A stretch of DNA of 6,887 nucleotides from Paenibacillus sp. (GCA_029239545.1 JARBUQ010000248.1:1-6887), one strand, 5' to 3'; numbered from the stretch's first letter, positions 1 through 6,526 are shown. Numbers and translations are program-made. Notes: generated by a model not told the origin, from the sequence alone.

Positions 1-1
1 G

Positions 2-430
2 GCCTGCACGGTGCAGCACTTGTATAAGAATCAGATAGGAAAGTATTGGTATTATGGGATTGAGACGGTGATCGATCTGGTCAGACTACTCCAATATGCA
101 GCCATCATGATCATTGGAACAGGTGCAGCCGTGAAGGAATTAAGCAGCTCTTTGTCAGCTTGGGGCGAAATGTTCTCAGGCATTCATCTGGTACATAAGT
201 CTGAATTTATTTGGGATGCCATCGGTTTTCTTATCCTACTTTCGATCTATAAATTTATCTTATTTTTGGTCTTTAACAAATCAGATCTTTCTGCCCTAAG
301 AGACAAGCTATCAATTACCATAATTGACGTAATTACGCTCAGAAATCTTATAATGATAGTTTTCACTAATATGTTTGTTCTTCCTGTGTTTGCAATTTAT
401 TTGCTTCAAATTTTAAGATTTATTCCTTGA
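2..430 (+). CDS. Unrecognised membrane protein, 3' part only
   Basis: The frame is open to the left edge of the window, so the true start is probably upstream. The GTG at 11 has no ribosome binding site in the ten bases available before it. Counting from that GTG, about 139 residues are visible. Three hydrophobic stretches look like membrane helices, at about residues 22-42, 68-88 and 112-136. They are separated by a polar stretch (about 43-66) and a short charged segment (about 89-103). The protein ends right after the last helix with Arg-Phe-Ile-Pro and TGA. I do not recognise a family and see no catalytic motif. It could be the end of a transporter permease or a small integral membrane protein. 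The stop codon overlaps the -35 region of the next promoter and a hairpin terminator follows at once, so this gene ends its own transcription unit. Confidence 0.6.
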   Translation, partial: ACTVQHLYKNQIGKYWYYGIETVIDLVRLLQYAAIMIIGTGAAVKELSSSLSAWGEMFSGIHLVHKSEFIWDAIGFLILLSIYKFILFLVFNKSDLSALRDKLSITIIDVITLRNLIMIVFTNMFVLPVFAIYLLQILRFIP

Positions 431-456
431 ATAAGGAAAATATGAATTGATATAAT
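427..456 (+). promoter_or_regulatory. Sigma-A promoter with extended -10, upstream of the SLH protein gene
   Basis: TTGAAT at 427-432 (4 of 6 to TTGACA) is followed by an 18-nt spacer and a perfect TATAAT at 451-456. The -10 is preceded by TG plus one base (448-450), giving the extended -10 form TGnTATAAT. The predicted transcription start is near 463. The -35 box overlaps the stop codon of the preceding gene. The only gene downstream on this strand before the next terminator is the SLH protein at 690, so a leader of about 227 nt is implied. Nothing else in 431-689 scores as well. The match is direct; its activity is inferred. Confidence 0.6.
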
Positions 457-457
457 G

Positions 458-489
458 AGCCGTTGGAGTCATTTCTGATGGCTTTTTTT
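458..489 (+). terminator. Weak intrinsic terminator of the membrane protein gene
   Basis: AGCCGT (458-463) can pair with ATGGCT (478-483), including one G-U pair, around a 14-nt loop. A run of seven T follows (483-489). The stem is short, so efficiency may be modest. The hairpin starts only two bases after the -10 box of the promoter at 427-456. Confidence 0.55.
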
Positions 490-597
490 ACTGTATAAAC
501 AAAATTGCAAAAAATAAATCTAGCATGTTTCAATATGTAGCGAAACGGGGTAATAGAACATGTTGACCTAATTCTTCTTTAATTTCCCAGCTACCCC

Positions 598-611
598 CAC
601 TTAAAAGTGAT
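598..611. repeat. 14-mer CACTTAAAAGTGAT, copy 1
   Basis: This contains the dyad CACTT-AA-AAGTG (598-609). It differs at one position from CACTCAAAAGTGAT at 6658-6671, upstream of the last gene of the window. Here it lies about 80 nt before the SLH protein start, inside its probable leader. It could be a shared regulator site or a chance match. Confidence 0.3.
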
Positions 612-633
612 ATATAACGAATACCTATAAATG

Positions 634-666
634 ATGATGTATTGCTATCCGTATAGCATTATTCAT
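634..666 (+). promoter_or_regulatory. Leader hairpin just before the SLH gene ribosome binding site
   Basis: TGCTAT (643-648) pairs perfectly with ATAGCA (653-658) around a CCGT loop. An outer ATGA (634-637) / TCAT (663-666) pairing can extend it across an internal loop. It ends four bases before the Shine-Dalgarno. With the promoter at 427-456 it would sit at the 3' end of a leader of about 227 nt. It may stabilise the mRNA or keep the ribosome site accessible. No known riboswitch class is recognised. Confidence 0.35.
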
Positions 667-669
667 GGG

Positions 670-680
670 AAAGGAGGTGA
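670..680 (+). promoter_or_regulatory. Near-perfect Shine-Dalgarno of the SLH protein
   Basis: AAAGGAGGTGA is fully complementary to the 3' end of Bacillota 16S rRNA and ends nine bases before the ATG at 690. It decides the start: the internal ATG at 774, which would give a shorter, more usual signal peptide, has no comparable site at a suitable distance. Confidence 0.85.
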
Positions 681-689
681 GAGAGACGA

Positions 690-2363
690 ATGAAAAGAAC
701 GAATTCTTCCTATACGACAGCAGAACATATCCCAGAGAGAGAAAGGAGCGGAAAAAGCTTGCTGAACAAATCGATGTTAAAGAAAACCTCAAGTTTGCTT
801 GCAGCGGTAATGATTATTTCCATGCTCGTCCCTATTATGGCTTTTGCAGCATCCTTCATAGGTTTTAAGAACGTTACCTATAATTCTGACGGAACGGTAA
901 CGGGTCAAGTATATTTTGATTCCGAGAGAGTCACTGATAGTGTTTACCTTAATGTGTACTCGAATGGAAACTATGATTCTTCGAATGCTGTAACAACTGC
1001 TACTTACGCAACTTACGAGAATGGCTATTATTACTATAATTTCAACTTCACTGTAGCTAACGCTACCTATAACCCTATCGAACTGCGTGGACTTGTAAAC
1101 GGGTCCCAATGGGGTGTAAGCGATGCAGTGTACAAGCAGAATCCGCCAGGATGTACTGTTAATTGCGGCGGCGGCGGCGTAATTATACCGCCAGCATCTG
1201 ATGTAATCAATGTAACAAACGGTACAGTAAACAGCGACACGTTGAAAAACGCATTAGCAGCTTACAACAATGTAACCTTGAAGATTACAGGTGATACCGT
1301 ACAAATTCCAGCTTCAGCTTTAATCGACGCTGCTGCGAAAGACGGAGTGACGATTACGATTATTGGGGACAATGGTACATATATTCTTCCACTCTCCGTA
1401 CTCAAGCTGGATGATCTGGCTAAGGAACTGGGCGTTGATGTCAAGGATCTCAAAATCAACGTTGGTATAACTAAAGTAACTGGTGATCAAGCTACTGCAC
1501 TTGCTGATGCGATCGCAGATATTGGTGGTACCTCAGTTGCGGCTGCTGTAGACTTCACACTGAATGCTGAAGGCGCAGACGGTAAGAAAGTAAACATCGA
1601 ATCTTTCGGAGATACTTATGTATCCCGCAAGCTTACCCTTACCAGCACTCCTACTAAACCGACTACAGGCGTAGTGTTCGATCCTGTAAATGGTAAAGTA
1701 AGCTTCGTTCCTAGCACATTCGAAACTGTGGACGGCAAATCAATTGCAACGATCAAACGGAATTCGAATAGCATTTACACCGTTATTGAACTGGAGAAGT
1801 CATTTACCGATATTAATGCACACTGGGCTCAATCCAATGTGGAGCTGTTGGCCAGTAAGCTGATTGTCGATGGAGTGACGGATCAATTGTTCGAGCCGGA
1901 TCGCAACATTACTCGTGCTGAGTTCGCTGCATTATTAGTTCGTTCGTTGGGACTTCAATTGTCATCAGGAACTTCTTCCTTCAGCGATGTTGCTGCAGGT
2001 GAATGGTTCACTGGAGTAGTTGGAGCCGCAGCTCAAGCCAAGCTTGTAGACGGCTACGAAGACGGAACCTTCCGTCCGAACGCTCAGATTACTCGTGAGG
2101 AACTCGCCGCAATGGTTGTCCGTGCTCTCAAGTATGCTGGCATGGAAATTAAAGTGGATGCTGCTAAGCAAGCTTCCTTATTGGCAGCATGGAGCGACTC
2201 CAACCAGATCGTTTGGGGACATAATGAGATTGCTGCAGCACTGGAAGCTGGTATTGTGGATGGAATGACCGACACAACATTGGCAGTCCGTGAGAATGCA
2301 ACTCGTGCCCAGTCCGCAACGATGTTGAAGCGTTTCTTGACTAAGGCAGATTTTATCGATTAA
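690..2363 (+). CDS. Secreted SLH-domain cell-surface (S-layer type) protein
   Basis: This is a 557-residue exported protein held on the wall by three C-terminal SLH domains. In this family these bind pyruvylated secondary cell-wall polysaccharide. Residues 1-53 form a long signal peptide: a polar, charged stretch to about 33, a hydrophobic core at about 36-50, and an Ala-Phe-Ala cleavage box at 51-53. Residues 55-150 are a Tyr/Asn-rich, probably beta-strand domain. A Pro/Gly linker (151-170) carries the only two cysteines (155, 159) and four glycines. Residues 171 to about 365 look like the mixed alpha/beta module that I recall preceding SLH domains in other Paenibacillus surface proteins. 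The SLH domains lie at about 371-420 (ITRAE 407-411), 431-480 (ITREE 467-471) and 500-550 (ATRAQ 537-541). A strong promoter, ribosome site and terminator suggest high expression as a single gene. It is short for a main S-layer protein, so it may be an accessory surface protein. Confidence 0.9.
   Translation: MKRTNSSYTTAEHIPERERSGKSLLNKSMLKKTSSLLAAVMIISMLVPIMAFAASFIGFKNVTYNSDGTVTGQVYFDSERVTDSVYLNVYSNGNYDSSNAVTTATYATYENGYYYYNFNFTVANATYNPIELRGLVNGSQWGVSDAVYKQNPPGCTVNCGGGGVIIPPASDVINVTNGTVNSDTLKNALAAYNNVTLKITGDTVQIPASALIDAAAKDGVTITIIGDNGTYILPLSVLKLDDLAKELGVDVKDLKINVGITKVTGDQATALADAIADIGGTSVAAAVDFTLNAEGADGKKVNIESFGDTYVSRKLTLTSTPTKPTTGVVFDPVNGKVSFVPSTFETVDGKSIATIKRNSNSIYTVIELEKSFTDINAHWAQSNVELLASKLIVDGVTDQLFEPDRNITRAEFAALLVRSLGLQLSSGTSSFSDVAAGEWFTGVVGAAAQAKLVDGYEDGTFRPNAQITREELAAMVVRALKYAGMEIKVDAAKQASLLAAWSDSNQIVWGHNEIAAALEAGIVDGMTDTTLAVRENATRAQSATMLKRFLTKADFID
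1165..1179 (+). repeat. (GCG)5 trinucleotide tract in the SLH protein linker
   Basis: Five GCG units encode most of the Cys-Gly-Gly-Gly-Gly linker (residues 159-163). Gain or loss of a unit would stay in frame and change only the linker length. Confidence 0.7.
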
Positions 2364-2380
2364 TTCCTGTTTACCCCCAT

Positions 2381-2421
2381 AACTTGCATTCGTAGGTCTA
2401 ACCTTCGGATGCAAGTTTTTT
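2381..2421 (+). terminator. Strong intrinsic terminator after the SLH protein gene
   Basis: AACTTGCAT (2381-2389) pairs perfectly with ATGCAAGTT (2409-2417). The stem continues inward through three more pairs (one of them G-U), one T-T mismatch and AGGT/ACCT closing a three-base loop. A run of six T (2416-2421) overlaps the end of the right arm. It begins 18 bases after the SLH stop codon and isolates that gene from the lyase. Confidence 0.92.
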
Positions 2422-2448
2422 GTTTGCTCCTCCAAACTTTCTTTTGTA

Positions 2449-2477
2449 TAGACAGAAGTGGGCGATAGCGGCATAAT
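2449..2477 (+). promoter_or_regulatory. Sigma-A promoter of the lyase gene
   Basis: TAGACA (2449-2454, 5 of 6 to consensus), a 17-nt spacer and CATAAT (2472-2477, 5 of 6) form a good housekeeping promoter. The predicted start is near 2484, giving a leader of about 39 nt before the TTG at 2523. It lies just after the SLH terminator, so the lyase is a new transcription unit. Confidence 0.65.
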
Positions 2478-2507
2478 GGAAGCAGTTAGCTACACTATTA
2501 AGTGAAC

Positions 2508-2515
2508 AGGGAGGT
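2508..2515 (+). promoter_or_regulatory. Ribosome binding site that places the lyase start at TTG 2523
   Basis: AGGGAGGT lies eight bases before the TTG at 2523 (GGAGG to start codon), which is ideal spacing. The in-frame GTG at 2502 lies upstream of this site and has no Shine-Dalgarno of its own; using it would place the site inside the coding region. Confidence 0.75.
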
Positions 2516-2522
2516 CTATTCC

Positions 2523-5500
2523 TTGAATTCAGTAAAAACCAGAAGTACATACTACACCCCGGCAAAAGTAAAAGCAGCCCGTGAGAATGTCCAAAAATAT
2601 GGGTGGGCAGCTATGGAACGCGACAAAGCGGTACTCTATGCAGATCAACTGCTTCGGAAAGGATTATCGTATATTTGGGAAAGCGTACCGGGACAGAACT
2701 TGCCGAGAAGCTATCAGACCAATGAGTTTTTGGGCAATCTCAGTCCGTTATCCACGGCAGCTCCGAGCGATAATCCGCTCAATAAACTGGGGAACTATCC
2801 CTGGCAGGCGGATCCGTTGAATACCCCTTGGAAGCTGACGGATCCAACAACGGGCTATCAATTTCCGACCAATGATTTTGGGGCTTACTATAGGAGCGGC
2901 CTGAACAGTAAAGGGGAGTTTGACCCGGTGTCGGCCGATCGAAGCTTGCTTGTGAATACGCTTTATCCGGAGAAGGGGAAGGAATGGGGAGTGGATGACG
3001 GATACGGCTGGGTGGATGCCAGTTCGGGTTATCGCTATACATTTATCGCGTATTATGTCCATTGGTTTTTATGGTTTGGGGCCGACAATCTGGTTATTAA
3101 TGGATTATCCGCTTTGAGTGAAGCCTATTTGTACACTGGAGAGCCCCGATATGGTCAGGCGGGTGTCGTCCTGCTCGATCGGATAGCAGATATATATCCA
3201 AGCTTGGATGTTGGACAGCATGATGCCGCTATATTTTTGAATTCTCATGGCGGCAGCGGTCAGGGGAAGGCAATCGGTTGTATTTGGGAAACGTTTTTGG
3301 TAAGGACATTGATAAGCTCCTATGACGCTCTGTTCCCTGCATTGGATGATGCTGAGACGATTGAGTTCCTTGCCGAGCAAGCGCGCCAACATGGATTAGC
3401 GCCCAAAAATTCAGCAGAGCAAATAGCGCTTAATATAGAGAATGGGGTATTAAGGCAAACCTATGAAGGATTCAAGACTGCTCAAATCCGCGGAAATAAC
3501 GGGTTTCATCAAAGTGCTCTGGCGTTTGCAGCCGTGGTGCTGGACTCTGAGAAAGAAACGCAGGAATGGCTGGACTATGCATTTCAGTCTGGTGGATATA
3601 AGTTGAATCCGCATCGAGTAACAGGCGGCAACATATGGAACACTTTGATCAATGATGTGGATCGGGACGGACATGGGGATGAAGCGGCACCTGGATATAA
3701 CCGGTTGTGGCTTGATACGTATCTCAGGGTAGCCGAGGTGCTTGATGGATATGACAAGTATCCTTCGGTCGATTTGTTTCGCAACCCCAAATTCCGCAAA
3801 ATGTTCCATAGCGTATACCCCGTAACGATGGTGGAACGTTATACGGCGCAAATCGGGGATACGGGAGTAACCGGAAATCCGGGAACGACCCTTAAGCTCG
3901 CTGAGGCAGTCCTTGCTTTTCAGAAATATAAGGATCCAATCTTCGCGCAAGTGGTTTATTTGTTGAATGGGAACAAGACTGCTGGCATTCATGGAGATAT
4001 TTTTACGGATAACCCGGAGAACGTTGCTGAAGAGATTGCTGATGTTATCCGCGAGCAAGGGAGATTCGAGCTGCCCTCCGCTAACCTGACTGGTTACGGA
4101 TTTGCCGCGCTGCGTGATGGAAAACCGCCTCAGTCTGAAGAGGAGAGCGGTACATTGAGAGATTTGTGGTTGTATTATGGATTCAATGCAGGACACGGGC
4201 ACCGGGATACGTTGAATATTGGGATGCACGCTTACGGACTGGATCTGATGCCGGACTTGGGTTATCCCGAGCAAGCCAGTCATGTCGATATGCATCGATT
4301 GGAATGGGTTATTAACGTTATTAGCCATAATACTGTGGTTGTTGATCGACAGAAGTCAGAGGTTCAGCTCGTTTCGAGCCCTCAGCATTATGAAAGTACG
4401 GATCGGGTGAAGCTGATTGATGTAGAGGCTCCCCGAGTATATCCCCAAACTGAATTATACAGACGAACTACGGCGCTGATCAAGGTTAACGAGCAGCATT
4501 CCTATGCGGTTGATTTCTTCCGTGTGCGTGGAGGAGCAGAGCATCACTTCAGCTTCCATGGACCGGAGGGAGATGTTTCAACGGACGGCTTGGTATTGTT
4601 GGAGCAAGAGACCGGTACTTATACAGGCCCGGACTCAGTATTTGGTGTTCGACCTAAGGGAGAACCAGGTGAAGGCCGTATTTATAACGGCCCTGGCTTT
4701 CATTGGCTTCGCAACGTGGAACGAGCTGAGAATCCGTCCCCAGGGTTTAGCGCAGATTGGAATGCCAAGGATACTTGGAATGTGCTGGGCCGTGGGGCGG
4801 GTGCTTCGACAGATGTTCATTTGCGTTTGACAATGCTGACCGAGTTGAATGAGGTTGCCATGGCTGATGGCGTGCCTCCGCGTAATAAACCAGGTAATCC
4901 AGCATCACTGCGTTACCTGATTGCACATCGGGAGGGTCATGGCGCGAAGTCATTATCTAGTACATTTACATCCGTTATTGAGCCGTATAAAGGTGAGCGG
5001 TATATAGAGTCAATAACGGCTGTTTCAGCTGCAGGGTTAGATGGTACACCAGCTCCAGAACATGATATAAAAGCGGTAAAGGTGCAGTTAAGTAACGGAA
5101 GAATAGACTATGTGATATGCGCTTTGAATACAGAACAGACTTACCTCATTGATGGACGGATTGAATTTCAAGGATTTTTTGGGGTTTATTCAGAGGTTGG
5201 CGGTGTTGTTGAACATCGATATATTCAGGATGGAACGGTGCTGGGGACGACTGGAGAGTCTGCTTATGCGGATCCGGCGCAGCTTAGTGGGACGGTTACT
5301 GGGTTTACAAAGGAGCTGAGTCTTAGCAATTATATAGATGTAGCGATGGATTTAGCAACTCTTCCACCGGATAGACTCATTGGAGTTTTTATTTATATCG
5401 AAAATGATGGAGAGCGTAACGCTGTTTATGAAATAAAGGGGATTAATGAGCTGGAAACGGGTAAATATCGTCTTTCAATCGGGGATATTACCTTAATTCG

Positions 5501-5603
5501 ATCCTATCAGGATCACAGTGATCCTGCTCATGGATACGTTTACGATATTACCGAAGGCTCTGTATTCAGGATTCCTCTCAGTCAACAGTCTTCAGAAGTG
5601 TAG
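2523..5603 (+). CDS. Heparinase II/III-family polysaccharide lyase, no signal peptide
   Basis: This large (1026-residue) lyase would cut uronic-acid-containing polysaccharide or oligosaccharide by beta-elimination. The fold expected for the family is an N-terminal alpha/alpha toroid (about 1-490) followed by beta-sandwich domains. Visible family marks, numbered from the TTG, are an Asn-Asn-Gly-Phe-His motif (His329) and an Asp-Gly-His-x-x-Glu motif leading to Tyr392, the likely catalytic tyrosine. Next comes Gly-His-Gly-His-Arg-Asp (His558, His560), then Asp578 in Pro-Asp-Leu-Gly-Tyr and His602 in Ser-His-Asn-Thr-Val-Val-Val-Asp. His560, Asp578 and His602 match the zinc site described for heparinase II. 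Substrate and PL family number cannot be read from the sequence. The N-terminus begins directly in a polar helical region with no hydrophobic segment, so the enzyme appears cytoplasmic, unlike many large relatives that are exported. It has its own promoter, and tgl follows 65 nt downstream without a clear terminator between. Confidence 0.85.
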   Translation: MNSVKTRSTYYTPAKVKAARENVQKYGWAAMERDKAVLYADQLLRKGLSYIWESVPGQNLPRSYQTNEFLGNLSPLSTAAPSDNPLNKLGNYPWQADPLNTPWKLTDPTTGYQFPTNDFGAYYRSGLNSKGEFDPVSADRSLLVNTLYPEKGKEWGVDDGYGWVDASSGYRYTFIAYYVHWFLWFGADNLVINGLSALSEAYLYTGEPRYGQAGVVLLDRIADIYPSLDVGQHDAAIFLNSHGGSGQGKAIGCIWETFLVRTLISSYDALFPALDDAETIEFLAEQARQHGLAPKNSAEQIALNIENGVLRQTYEGFKTAQIRGNNGFHQSALAFAAVVLDSEKETQEWLDYAFQSGGYKLNPHRVTGGNIWNTLINDVDRDGHGDEAAPGYNRLWLDTYLRVAEVLDGYDKYPSVDLFRNPKFRKMFHSVYPVTMVERYTAQIGDTGVTGNPGTTLKLAEAVLAFQKYKDPIFAQVVYLLNGNKTAGIHGDIFTDNPENVAEEIADVIREQGRFELPSANLTGYGFAALRDGKPPQSEEESGTLRDLWLYYGFNAGHGHRDTLNIGMHAYGLDLMPDLGYPEQASHVDMHRLEWVINVISHNTVVVDRQKSEVQLVSSPQHYESTDRVKLIDVEAPRVYPQTELYRRTTALIKVNEQHSYAVDFFRVRGGAEHHFSFHGPEGDVSTDGLVLLEQETGTYTGPDSVFGVRPKGEPGEGRIYNGPGFHWLRNVERAENPSPGFSADWNAKDTWNVLGRGAGASTDVHLRLTMLTELNEVAMADGVPPRNKPGNPASLRYLIAHREGHGAKSLSSTFTSVIEPYKGERYIESITAVSAAGLDGTPAPEHDIKAVKVQLSNGRIDYVICALNTEQTYLIDGRIEFQGFFGVYSEVGGVVEHRYIQDGTVLGTTGESAYADPAQLSGTVTGFTKELSLSNYIDVAMDLATLPPDRLIGVFIYIENDGERNAVYEIKGINELETGKYRLSIGDITLIRSYQDHSDPAHGYVYDITEGSVFRIPLSQQSSEV
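5500..5525. repeat. Overlapping dyads near the end of the lyase gene
   Basis: GATCCT (5500-5505) is followed by AGGATC (5509-5514) and GATCCT again (5520-5525). This gives two mutually exclusive hairpins: one with a 3-base loop, and the 17-base odd palindrome AGGATCACAGTGATCCT (5509-5525) with 8-base arms. It lies within coding sequence, about 100 nt before the presumed tgl promoter. It may be an operator or only codon coincidence. Confidence 0.35.
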
Positions 5604-5621
5604 CCAATCATAGGCTGCTCT

Positions 5622-5630
5622 CATACTATA
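5622..5630 (+). promoter_or_regulatory. Sporulation-type -10 element (sigma-K-like) before tgl
   Basis: CATACTATA fits the sigma-K -10 pattern CATAnnnTA. At 16 nt upstream the -35 position reads AGCC, an imperfect match to the mACm pattern. B. subtilis tgl is known to be transcribed late in the mother cell under sigma-K, which is why this otherwise short match is worth listing. Sigma-E is also possible: the -10 fits all but one base, but I see no matching -35. Confidence 0.4.
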
Positions 5631-5651
5631 CAGGAGCACAATTTCTTGTAT

Positions 5652-5657
5652 GGAAGG
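5652..5657 (+). promoter_or_regulatory. Weak ribosome binding site of tgl
   Basis: GGAAGG lies 11 bases before the ATG at 5669, a poorer and more distant site than those of the other genes here. The start is still well supported because the first residues (Met-Ile-Leu-Ile-Ala-Gly) resemble the B. subtilis Tgl N-terminus (Met-Ile-Ile-Val-Ser-Gly). Confidence 0.5.
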
Positions 5658-5668
5658 CTGGGTTCGCG

Positions 5669-6511
5669 ATGATTCTGATAGCCGGGGTGAATACCCCGAT
5701 TGATAGTTCCTCAATGAGCGGGATTGAACAAGAGGCTTTAGCTAGTAAACAGCGGTCACAGGTCGTCTACAATTACAATTCATTGGAGCAACTTTTGTTT
5801 GAGCTGAAGCTGAGAGCGGGAACCGTTCAATCCGCCCTTGATCTGGGGAGAAGCGGAGCTGTATTTGCGCCCCTTCGTCACTCCAGATGTAACGGAATGT
5901 ACTGGATTCGAACGGACATGGGCGGCTTTCAGCTTAGGCGGGGGGTTCGTCCTTCAGATGCGATTCGGGATATTTTCATTAATGGGTCTATGTATGCTTT
6001 TGAATGTGCATCTGCTGTAATTATCATAATGTACAAAGCCGTGCTTGATCTAATCGGCGACGATCTCTTCAATCGGTACTTCGAGAATTTGCTGCTTATG
6101 ACAACGCATTCGGATAATGATCTGGGGCTCACAACGATTCAGACACGGACCGAAAAGTTCGTGGGAGATGTGGTGTACATCGCAAACCCGGATTATGATC
6201 GTAATAAGCCGGAATGGAGCGGGGAAAATTTGATCAAGGTGGGTGAGAATGCTTACTTTGGTCATGGGATTGGGGTAAAGACTGCAGAGGGAGTCATAGC
6301 GGACTTGAACAAGCTGCGCCGCAGATGGGCACGTCGTTCCGCATATATGTTGGATCAAGCTACGTTCCCGAACGCTGCTTACTTGTACAGCTTGACTACG
6401 GCTGCTCCTGAAGCAATGCCTTATCCAGCCCGTCAGAATGATGTTGGCCGCGAGCAGGTCGTGCGAATTCTGGCCAGAACTGTTCAGGATTCGGCTGTGG
6501 CATTTCGCTAG
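5669..6511 (+). CDS. tgl: Protein-glutamine gamma-glutamyltransferase (spore-coat transglutaminase)
   Basis: Tgl joins a glutamine side chain to a lysine amino group, releasing ammonia. In B. subtilis it cross-links spore-coat proteins such as GerQ late in sporulation, in the mother cell. Recognition rests on many Tgl landmarks in order: Leu-Leu-Phe-Glu-Leu-Lys-Leu-Arg at 42-49, Arg-Ser-Gly-Ala at 61-64, Ala-Ile-Arg-Asp-Ile at 98-102, and Tyr-Ala-Phe-Glu-Cys-Ala at 109-114 with the presumed catalytic Cys113. These continue with Phe-Val-Gly-Asp at 164-167, Trp-Ser-Gly-Glu-Asn at 183-187 (Glu186 matching the catalytic Glu187 of B. subtilis), Tyr-Phe-Gly-His-Gly at 196-200, and Ser-Ala-Tyr-Met-Leu at 224-228. 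It is 280 residues against about 245 in B. subtilis. The extra length is mostly a C-terminal tail after about residue 240 of unknown role. There is no signal peptide, as expected for a mother-cell enzyme. The gene follows the lyase, but the sporulation-type -10 at 5622 suggests its own control. Confidence 0.93.
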   Translation: MILIAGVNTPIDSSSMSGIEQEALASKQRSQVVYNYNSLEQLLFELKLRAGTVQSALDLGRSGAVFAPLRHSRCNGMYWIRTDMGGFQLRRGVRPSDAIRDIFINGSMYAFECASAVIIIMYKAVLDLIGDDLFNRYFENLLLMTTHSDNDLGLTTIQTRTEKFVGDVVYIANPDYDRNKPEWSGENLIKVGENAYFGHGIGVKTAEGVIADLNKLRRRWARRSAYMLDQATFPNAAYLYSLTTAAPEAMPYPARQNDVGREQVVRILARTVQDSAVAFR

Positions 6512-6526
6512 TATTGGCGGTGGGTA

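Noticed and set aside
563..618. TTGACC (563-568) and TATAAC (613-618) as a promoter for the SLH gene
   Set aside because: They are 44 nt apart, and no matching partner is found 16-18 nt from either one. The promoter at 427-456 is far better.
665..868. A 67-codon frame starting at ATG 665
   Set aside because: Its own sequence includes the Shine-Dalgarno of the SLH gene and it runs out of frame through the signal peptide. No ribosome site precedes it.
3450..4328. A 292-codon open frame on the minus strand
   Set aside because: It lies fully inside the lyase gene, whose + strand product carries the conserved family motifs in this stretch. The minus-strand product has no recognisable domain, so it is a coding shadow.
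4674..4692. GGCCGT/ACGGCC hairpin in the lyase gene
   Set aside because: It is well inside coding sequence, with no T run and no nearby gene start. A stem of this length is expected by chance.
5650..5703. A 17-codon upstream frame overlapping the tgl start, with AGGAG at 5632-5636
   Set aside because: The spacing from AGGAG to its ATG is 13 nt, which is poor, and nothing about the peptide suggests a leader function. Attenuation of tgl is conceivable but unsupported.
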